A model generated the notes under the pieces. That model ran no database searches. It worked only from the letters and a program-made list of their open reading frames with translations, and was not told the origin of the DNA. Below, one piece after another: positions 6,591-11,878 of a stretch of 11,878 nt of DNA. The DNA comes from Burkholderiales bacterium (GTDB lineage Bacteria; Pseudomonadota; Gammaproteobacteria; Burkholderiales; Burkholderiaceae_C), in assembly GCA_005793295.1 (NCBI GenBank), contig SXSX01000134.1:1-11878 (forward strand), given 5' to 3'. Position numbers and translations under genes: made by a program. Within the stretch, counting starts at the first letter, position 1. Each line of letters opens with the position of its first letter.

Positions 6591-7241
6591 ATGAAAAAAG
6601 CACAAAGCAGCCTTGGTTTTACCCTTGTGGAAATGTTGGTAGCGATCGCATTGATGGCACTGATGGGCGTGATGGCGTGGCGTGGTTTGGAGAGCATGCA
6701 AGGAGCTCAAATCCGCTTAGCGCAACACGCCGACGACACCTTGGCTTTGCAAGCGGGCCTGGGACAATGGGCCGCTGATTTAGATGCCATCGCGATTCAA
6801 GCCAACATGCCCAGCTTGGCTTGGGACGGTCGGGTGTTGCGCGTTTTGCGCCGCGGCAGTGCGTCTCCCAGTGATGGCTTGCGGGTGGTGGCGTGGTCGC
6901 AAAGACAGGTGGATGGCATCAGCCATTGGCTGCGCTGGCAGTCGCCGAGCCTGCGAACCCGTGCTGAGCTTGACGCAGCCTGGGCCCAAGCTGCCCGCTG
7001 GGGCCACAACCCTAACAGCGAAGACCGATTGCGCGAAGTGCTTATCAGCCCAATAAGCCAATGGCAGATTTTTTATTACCGCAACAACGCCTGGACGAAC
7101 TCCCAATCATCGGCATCTGCCGCAGACGCCAACGCCTTGCCAGAAGGCGTGCGCTTGGTTCTGACCTTGCCAGCGGGGCAAACTATCAGCGGCGAGCTCA
7201 CCCGCGACTGGGCTCGCACCGAAGGAAGCATTGCGCCATGA
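6591..7241 (+). CDS. gspJ: Type II secretion minor pseudopilin J
   Basis: Minor pseudopilin, partner of GspI and GspK in the tip complex. 216 residues, within the GspJ range. The leader MKKAQSSLG is cut at G9/F10, giving FTLVE with E14 at +5, then a hydrophobic helix to about residue 30 and MAWRGLESM, a typical GspJ continuation. The C-terminal half contains WQIFYYRNNAW and the PEGVRLVLTL strand seen in this family. The start is ATG 6591; AGGA lies about 12 bases upstream, so reinitiation from gspI three bases away may help. The stop overlaps the gspK start by ATGA (7238-7241). Confidence 0.93.
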   Translation: MKKAQSSLGFTLVEMLVAIALMALMGVMAWRGLESMQGAQIRLAQHADDTLALQAGLGQWAADLDAIAIQANMPSLAWDGRVLRVLRRGSASPSDGLRVVAWSQRQVDGISHWLRWQSPSLRTRAELDAAWAQAARWGHNPNSEDRLREVLISPISQWQIFYYRNNAWTNSQSSASAADANALPEGVRLVLTLPAGQTISGELTRDWARTEGSIAP

Positions 7242-8197
7242 AACGCCAAGCACAAAACGGCGCTGCAATTTTGATGGCCATGCTCACGGTGGTCTTGGTG
7301 GCCACTATGGCCTCTGCGGCGCTGTGGCAGCAGTGGCGTGCAGTGGAAGTTGAAAGCGCCGAGCGCACCCGCGCCCAAGCCACATGGATCTTGATCGGTG
7401 CGCTTGATTGGGCGCGTTTGATTTTGAAAGAAGACGCCCGAAAAGGCGGCGCAGACCACCTGGCCGAGCCCTGGGCTTTGGCCTTGGAACAAGCACGGCT
7501 TTCTACTTTTTTGGCGGCCGATCGAAGCGATAGCTTGGCTGGCGATGCCAACCAAAATGCATTCTTGTCTGGCCAGATGCTGGACTTGCAATCGCGCCTC
7601 AACACTAGCAACCTGATTCAAGACGGCAAAGTCCATGGCGCAACTGTGCAAATGTTTGCTCGGCTCTTTAACCAACTGGGGCTGGATCCTCGCATGCTTG
7701 AAACGTTGGTTACCCAATTGCTCCTGTCCGCTGGCGACAAGCCTCAAGCGCCTTTGCGGCCCCAAGACATCGACCAACTGGCATGGTTGGGAGTGGATGC
7801 CGACAGCATCGAGCGCATGCGGCCTTTCGTGACCATCCTGCCAGAACGCACAGCCGTGAACTTGAATACGGCGTCGCCCATAGTTTTGGTCGCCTGCCTC
7901 GGCATTGAGCCGGCTGCCGCACAACAACTCGTCCAAGCCCGCAGCTTGAACCCCTGGGACAACTTGGAAGCGGTTCGGGCTTTCGCGCCTTCAAGTCTGC
8001 GCTCTCTTGACGCACAAACCGTGTCCATCCAATCCCGCTTTTTTGAACTGCACGGGACCCTGCAAATCGACAACCACACCGTTCATGAAACCTCCGTAGT
8101 TCAGCGCGATGGGCTTCAAATCAAAACTTTGTGGCGCAAGCGAACCGTTGGTACAGCAAACGAAAATCTACGGCTCGCAACCTACAATGACTTATGA
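7238..8197 (+). CDS. gspK: Type II secretion tip pseudopilin K
   Basis: Large minor pseudopilin that caps the pseudopilus tip. 319 residues, as usual for GspK. The leader MKRQAQNG is followed by AAILMAMLTVVLVATMASAA. The +5 position is M13, not glutamate, which is the accepted hallmark of GspK and fits a subunit that terminates the filament. The ERTRAQATW segment (42-50) precedes the alpha-helical domain. LPERTAVNLNTASPIVL (201-217) and CLGIEPAAAQQLVQAR (220-235) match the helix-hairpin-helix-like part of the family. The start at ATG 7238 is set by the prepilin leader and the ATGA overlap with gspJ; the frame stays open further upstream, back through the end of gspJ. An AAGGA site is 11 bases upstream. 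A second ATGA at its own stop opens a short out-of-frame reading frame (8194-8238). Confidence 0.94.
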   Translation: MKRQAQNGAAILMAMLTVVLVATMASAALWQQWRAVEVESAERTRAQATWILIGALDWARLILKEDARKGGADHLAEPWALALEQARLSTFLAADRSDSLAGDANQNAFLSGQMLDLQSRLNTSNLIQDGKVHGATVQMFARLFNQLGLDPRMLETLVTQLLLSAGDKPQAPLRPQDIDQLAWLGVDADSIERMRPFVTILPERTAVNLNTASPIVLVACLGIEPAAAQQLVQARSLNPWDNLEAVRAFAPSSLRSLDAQTVSIQSRFFELHGTLQIDNHTVHETSVVQRDGLQIKTLWRKRTVGTANENLRLATYNDL

Positions 8198-8238
8198 CAT
8201 TTCAAGCCGCCTGTGACCCATGGCCACACTTCTCCTAA
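8194..8238 (+). other. 14-codon mini-ORF bridging gspK and gspL
   Basis: ATG 8194-8196 overlaps the gspK stop in ATGA form, as at most other junctions here. It is not in frame with gspL: it reads MTFQAACDPWPHFS and ends at TAA 8236-8238, 17 bases after the gspL ATG begins. gspL itself has no ribosome site and has an in-frame TGA at 8214-8216 just before its start. The mini-ORF could carry ribosomes from gspK to gspL by coupling. Chance is also possible, because it is short. Confidence 0.25.
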
Positions 8239-9449
8239 CCCTTCCTATTGAAACGCTAAACGCAAGCACCACGCTTGCTTATGTGCTTTCACCCGATGGG
8301 CTAGGCATGGGGCTTCAGTCCAGCGCCACAGCGGCTTTGCTACCTGGGGCTTCTGCCGAGAGGGCAACCGCAGTCGCCCACACCGTTGTCATCGTCCCCA
8401 CCGCTCAACTGTCTTGGCACCGCATCACCTTGCCGCAGGGCGCACTCGCGGGTCGCCAAAGGGCGGTGTTGGAAGGGCTTTTAGAAGACCAGTTGTTGGA
8501 TGACCCCGCCGATTTGCACTTTGCCCTTGCCCCCCATGCCCGTGCAGGAGAACCCGTTTGGGTGGCTGTTTGCAACAAGGCGTGGTTGCGCCAGGCCATC
8601 GATGGTTTGGAGCTTGCGGGTCTCTCGATTGACCGCATCGTTCCTGAAATCACGCCCACCGATCAAGGTGCCTCCCTATGCGTTACAGGTTCACCCGAAG
8701 ATGCCTGGCTATTACACGCAAGCACCCAAGGCGTCACGCGCTGGCCGCTCACCGCAGCCACAGTCGACTGGCATGCGTGGCCCAGCGATGCGCCCCTTTG
8801 GGCAGAGCCAGCCGTCGCAGCCCGCGCAGAAAAACGTTTTGGTCGAACGGTCGCGCTCCAAAGCCCGGGCCAACGCGCTATCGATGCCTGCCAGTCACTC
8901 TGGAACCTCGGACAGTTAGGAATGTCCGTATCCAAGCCAACGCGGATATTCAAACGCTTGCGCAACGCCGTCTCCACTTTTGCTTCCAGCCCGCGCTGGC
9001 GGCCTACCCGTTGGGGTCTTGTGGTGTTGGTGATCGTGAATGCGGTGGGGCTGAACGTTCGGGCTTTTCAAGAACGCAAGGCATTGAATGCGCAGCGCCA
9101 GGCTATGGCTGCGGTCGTCAAAGAAACGTTTCCAAAAATTAGCGTGGTCGTTGATGCGCCCGTGCAGATGCAGCGCGAAATCAGTGCACTGCAAATCGCC
9201 AAAGGCCAAACCAGCGGCAACTCGTTTGAAAGCCTGCTCGGTGCGCTCATGGCCAGTGTGGCGATGCCAGGGCAACCCACACCCACGCCCAGTACCCTTG
9301 ATTTTTCCAACGGTCAATTGCAAGTCACTGGGCTTTCCGTCAAACCACACACATGGGCCCCAACCCAACTGAAACTGCAAGCCCAAGGCTATCTGGTGCG
9401 CCAGTCTGGCGATATCGTTGTTATTCAGGCAAAAGGGGCTGCGCCATGA
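8220..9449 (+). CDS. gspL: Type II secretion inner-membrane platform protein L
   Basis: Bitopic inner-membrane protein that recruits the ATPase GspE on the cytoplasmic side and pairs with GspM in the membrane. 409 residues, normal for GspL. The cytoplasmic part (1 to about 262) has the actin-like GspL fold signs: PTAQLSWHRITLP at 60-72 and RAVLEGLLEDQLLDDP at 81-96, followed by HFALAP and WVAVCNKAWLR. A single membrane helix is at about 265-281. The periplasmic C-terminus (about 300-409) fits the ferredoxin-like domain. ATG 8220 is the first start after an in-frame stop at 8214-8216; there is no Shine-Dalgarno match upstream, unusual in this operon. The stop overlaps the gspM start by ATGA. 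Confidence 0.92.
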   Translation: MATLLLTLPIETLNASTTLAYVLSPDGLGMGLQSSATAALLPGASAERATAVAHTVVIVPTAQLSWHRITLPQGALAGRQRAVLEGLLEDQLLDDPADLHFALAPHARAGEPVWVAVCNKAWLRQAIDGLELAGLSIDRIVPEITPTDQGASLCVTGSPEDAWLLHASTQGVTRWPLTAATVDWHAWPSDAPLWAEPAVAARAEKRFGRTVALQSPGQRAIDACQSLWNLGQLGMSVSKPTRIFKRLRNAVSTFASSPRWRPTRWGLVVLVIVNAVGLNVRAFQERKALNAQRQAMAAVVKETFPKISVVVDAPVQMQREISALQIAKGQTSGNSFESLLGALMASVAMPGQPTPTPSTLDFSNGQLQVTGLSVKPHTWAPTQLKLQAQGYLVRQSGDIVVIQAKGAAP

Positions 9450-9901
9450 TGCATTTGATTCACACCCAATTTCGCAGCCCCAAGGCAATGGCCTTTGTTT
9501 TGGTTTTAGCAGGCTTTGTTTTGTTGTTTTTACTGGCAATTCGTCCTGCGCTTCAAATTCTAGAAACCACACGCACCCAAGCGCCTGAACTCCAAGCGCA
9601 ATGGAGCCAACTGCTGCGCATGCAAGCGCAAGCTAAAACATTACAAGCCCTGCCCAACCCCGCCCGGGTTGACGCCAAAGCCACACTGGATGCGGCCTTA
9701 ACGACTTTAGGCGCGGAAGCACGGTCGGTTGTTGCAGGTGAGCGCGCCACTGTCACATTCAAAAACGTGACGCCTGAAGCATTCGCCCTCTGGTTATCCA
9801 AGGTCCGTGAAGAGGCCCGCGCCAGCGCGGTTGAAGTGCATATCCGCCGCAACGCCAATACTTGGAGCGGAAGCGTCCTATTGCAACTGCCCACCCCATG
9901 A
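9446..9901 (+). CDS. gspM: Type II secretion inner-membrane platform protein M
   Basis: Small bitopic protein of the assembly platform that binds GspL. 151 residues, typical for GspM. A short cytoplasmic N-terminus, one membrane helix at about 14-33 (AMAFVLVLAGFVLLFLLAI), a coiled-coil-like stretch at about 38-66 and a periplasmic ferredoxin-like domain at about 75-151 can be seen, including ATVTFKNVTPEAFALWLSKV. Two adjacent ATGs (9446 and 9449) begin the gene. The first overlaps the gspL stop by ATGA and has AGGGG about eight bases upstream, so it is taken as the start. The gene ends in an ATGA overlap with gspN. Confidence 0.92.
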   Translation: MMHLIHTQFRSPKAMAFVLVLAGFVLLFLLAIRPALQILETTRTQAPELQAQWSQLLRMQAQAKTLQALPNPARVDAKATLDAALTTLGAEARSVVAGERATVTFKNVTPEAFALWLSKVREEARASAVEVHIRRNANTWSGSVLLQLPTP

Positions 9902-10728
9902 GTCCATCCATGCGCCGCACCTTTCACCCCGCACCATTACGCCGCTCTGCCCGCGCTCCGTGGGCATGGGCGATGGCAGGCGTGGTTGCAGGGAGTGTGC
10001 TGGCTCTCGTGTGTTTTGCACCGGCACGGTGGCTCACGCAGTCGCTTGAAGACGGATCGAATACGCGTCTTTCCTTCACCGATGTCCGTGGCTCCGTCTG
10101 GAATGGTTCTGCCAGCTTGCGTCTGACCGGTGGGCTTGGAAGCACCGATGCAAGCGCCTTACCGGGCCGTGTGGGATGGAATCTCACAGCAAACGTCAAA
10201 GGACTTCGCCCGGGTTTGCAGGTTTTAGTTCAAGCTGAATGTTGTATGCGAACTCCCATGGCGATGCAGATTGTTCCTGGCTGGCAAAGCGGGGAAATCC
10301 ATTGGACTGACCACGCTTCGGTTTGGCCTGCGCAATGGCTTAGCGGCTTGGGAACGCCATGGAACACCATTCGCGCTGAAGGCCCACTCGCGCTTCAAAC
10401 CTCGGGCTTGAGTCTGCAATGGTCTGGAAAAACCATGGTCCTGCAAGGCCGTGCGCAGTTAGACGCACAAGACATGTCTTCTCGCCTCTCAACCTTGCGC
10501 CCCATGGGGAGCTACCGATTGATGCTTTCAGGCGGCCCAGCGGCGCAACTCGAATTAACGACCTTGAAAGGCAGCTTGCAACTCACGGGAAAAGGCCAAT
10601 GGGCAGAGGGCAAACTGCGTTTCACGGGAGAAGCCTTTGCCGCGCCTGAACGCATGGACGCATTGTCGAATTTACTTAACATCATCGGCCAACGCCAAGG
10701 CGCACGCTCTATCATTACCGTGGGCTAA
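9898..10728 (+). CDS. gspN: Type II secretion protein N
   Basis: GspN is an accessory T2SS protein found in only some systems; it is anchored in the inner membrane with a periplasmic beta-rich domain, and its exact role is not settled. 276 residues. A basic N-terminus precedes one membrane helix (about 23-42). The family-type segment FTDVRGSVWNGSASLRL is at 60-76, and adjacent cysteines C115 and C116 occur in AECCMRTP. The C-terminus has LSNLLNIIGQRQGARSIITVG, a typical GspN ending. The start is taken at ATG 9898, overlapping the gspM stop. It has no ribosome site, so coupling is likely; an in-frame ATG at 9910 and an upstream TTG at 9862 are alternatives. gspD follows after five bases. Confidence 0.88.
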   Translation: MSPSMRRTFHPAPLRRSARAPWAWAMAGVVAGSVLALVCFAPARWLTQSLEDGSNTRLSFTDVRGSVWNGSASLRLTGGLGSTDASALPGRVGWNLTANVKGLRPGLQVLVQAECCMRTPMAMQIVPGWQSGEIHWTDHASVWPAQWLSGLGTPWNTIRAEGPLALQTSGLSLQWSGKTMVLQGRAQLDAQDMSSRLSTLRPMGSYRLMLSGGPAAQLELTTLKGSLQLTGKGQWAEGKLRFTGEAFAAPERMDALSNLLNIIGQRQGARSIITVG

Positions 10729-10733
10729 ACCAA

Positions 10734-11878
10734 ATGACACTTTCACGACTCCCACTTTTTCGAATCCTCATCATCGTGCTGGCGATGCTTTGGAACATGG
10801 CATTTGCACAAAGCACCAAGCCCGGCGACCCGATTACCTTGAACTTCAATAACGCCGAGATTGAAGCTGTCGCCCGAACTATCGCTTTGATTTCTGGCAT
10901 GAACGTGGTGGTCGATCCCCGCGTCAAAGGTACCATCACCTTGGTTACCGAAAAGCCTGTGAGCCGCAGCGTGGCGATGGCGCAATTTTTAAGCAGTCTG
11001 CGCTTGCAAGGCTTCACCATGGTGGAGTCTGCCGGGCTACTTAAAGTGGTTCCTGAAGCCGACGCCAAACTCCAAAGCGGCGCGGTAGAAACCAGCGACA
11101 GCGCGCCTAAAGGTGCCAGCGGCGGTCAAATCGTGACGCAAATTTTCAAGCTTAATTTTGAATCGGCGAGTAATTTGGTAGCCGTTTTGCGGCCCTTGAT
11201 CAGCCCCAACAACACCATCAATGCCAACCCTGGGAATAACTCCTTGGTCATCACCGATTACGCTGACAACCTGCGCCGTATCGCCCGCATCATTGCGGCC
11301 ATGGATGTGTCTAACGCCACGCAGGTTGAAGTCTTAGAACTCAAGCATGCCATCGCTGTGGATCTCGCGCCCTTGGTTCTCAAACTGATTGACTCCACGG
11401 CGACCGCGTCGGGCGCAGCGCCGGGTACCGCAGACACCAGTTTTAAAACCACTGTCATTGCCGAGCCACGTAGCAACACCTTGGTGGTTCGCGCGGCCAA
11501 TACGGCGCGGGTTGAGTTGGTCAAGTCCTTGGTCATTAAGCTCGACCAGCCTGGTCTTTCAAGCAACGGCGCTTTGGGCAATATCCATGTGGTGTACCTT
11601 AAAAATGCCGATGCCACCAAGCTTGCCGCAACGCTTCGCGCTGCGATGGGCAGCGCGGCAACCAGCCCCCAAAGCAGCGCCACTCCAAGCGCACCTGGCA
11701 CTGCCAGCGCAAACGCATCCGCACCCGCAGCAACCTCGGGCGGCCAAGTCCAAGCCGACACCGCGACCAACTCACTCATCATCACCGCGCCTGAACCGCA
11801 ATACCGTCAATTGCGCGAAGTCATTGAACGGCTGGATGCCCGCCGCGCTCAGGTATTTGTGGAAAGCCTGATCGCCGA
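10734..11878 (+). CDS. gspD: Type II secretion secretin, N-terminal part (cut by window end)
   Basis: Outer-membrane secretin, the multimeric channel through which substrates leave. Only the first 381 codons are present; the frame is open to the window end, so this is a window cut and not a broken gene. A Sec signal peptide ends in MAFA with cleavage before Q26. The N0 domain (about 34-108) includes ITLNFNNAEIEAVARTIALI and the MNVVVDPRVKGTITL stretch, and is the part that contacts GspC. N1 (about 133-192) has FKLNFESASNLVAVLRPLI, N2 (about 198-272) has ELKHAIAVDLAPLV and RSNTLVVRA, and N3 (about 283-368) has VVYLKNADATKLAATLR and TNSLIITAPEPQYRQLREVI. N3 carries an insert rich in Ala, Ser, Thr and Pro at about 308-337. 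The sequence stops at RRAQVFVESLIA, the entry to the secretin barrel domain. ATG 10734 has no ribosome site and lies five bases after gspN. Confidence 0.95.
   Translation, partial: MTLSRLPLFRILIIVLAMLWNMAFAQSTKPGDPITLNFNNAEIEAVARTIALISGMNVVVDPRVKGTITLVTEKPVSRSVAMAQFLSSLRLQGFTMVESAGLLKVVPEADAKLQSGAVETSDSAPKGASGGQIVTQIFKLNFESASNLVAVLRPLISPNNTINANPGNNSLVITDYADNLRRIARIIAAMDVSNATQVEVLELKHAIAVDLAPLVLKLIDSTATASGAAPGTADTSFKTTVIAEPRSNTLVVRAANTARVELVKSLVIKLDQPGLSSNGALGNIHVVYLKNADATKLAATLRAAMGSAATSPQSSATPSAPGTASANASAPAATSGGQVQADTATNSLIITAPEPQYRQLREVIERLDARRAQVFVESLIA

Noticed and set aside
7061..7237. N-terminal extension of gspK upstream of ATG 7238
   Set aside because: The extra 59 codons lie inside gspJ, and a prepilin leader must be short; ATG 7238 gives an eight-residue leader and an ATGA overlap.
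7238..7309. Loss of the +5 glutamate in GspK as a defect
   Set aside because: GspK proteins normally lack this residue; its absence supports the gene call and is not a mutation.
7076..7936. Long open frame on the minus strand (about 286 codons) opposite gspJ and gspK
   Set aside because: It lies antisense to two clearly recognised T2SS genes, has no recognisable domain in its translation, and is best explained by the codon bias of the plus-strand genes. The shorter antisense frames inside fadD, pntB, gspL and gspD are dismissed for the same reason.
11655..11744. Low-complexity Ala/Ser/Thr/Pro-rich stretch in gspD as foreign insertion
   Set aside because: Secretins often have a variable flexible loop in the N3 domain; the reading frame and flanking N3 motifs are intact.

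Overview
The window looks like chromosomal DNA of a betaproteobacterium, most likely Burkholderiales and probably near Comamonadaceae. The grounds are three: the transhydrogenase alpha subunit is split into pntA1 and pntA2, gspC is divergent from gspG, and the type II secretion genes run G-H-I-J-K-L-M-N-D. This placement rests on gene content and order as recalled from known families, not on a database search. No rRNA, tRNA, insertion sequence, phage gene or CRISPR array is visible. Genes are tightly packed and no stretch over 300 bases lacks a gene.

Left part (1-5258, all minus strand). In transcription order this reads gspC (4791-5258), a 112-base gap, pntA1 (3545-4678), pntA2 (3195-3515), pntB (1759-3198) and fadD (42-1724). 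The three pnt genes encode a complete proton-translocating NAD(P) transhydrogenase. It couples hydride transfer from NADH to NADP+ with proton re-entry across the inner membrane and so makes NADPH. fadD, a long-chain acyl-CoA synthetase, follows pntB after 34 bases and is probably cotranscribed. Its stop codon lies inside a strong hairpin.

Centre (5259-5330). A 72-base divergent spacer separates gspC from gspG. It has no convincing sigma-70 promoter but contains a short palindrome.

Right part (5331-11878, all plus strand). gspG, H, I, J, K, L, M, N and D form one compact operon of a type II secretion system (T2SS). Most junctions overlap or nearly touch, and four are ATGA overlaps. GspG is the major pseudopilin and GspH-I-J-K are the minor, tip pseudopilins. 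GspL and GspM belong to the inner-membrane assembly platform, GspC (with GspN) links that platform to the outer membrane, and GspD is the secretin. gspD is cut by the window end just after its N-domains. The ATPase (gspE) and platform protein (gspF) are not in the window and are expected downstream.

No clearly new biological system was found. The points most worth a second look are a PDZ-less GspC next to the transhydrogenase genes, a 14-codon mini-ORF bridging gspK and gspL, a GNRA-loop hairpin over the fadD stop codon, and a tRNA T-arm look-alike inside an unusually long GspH leader.
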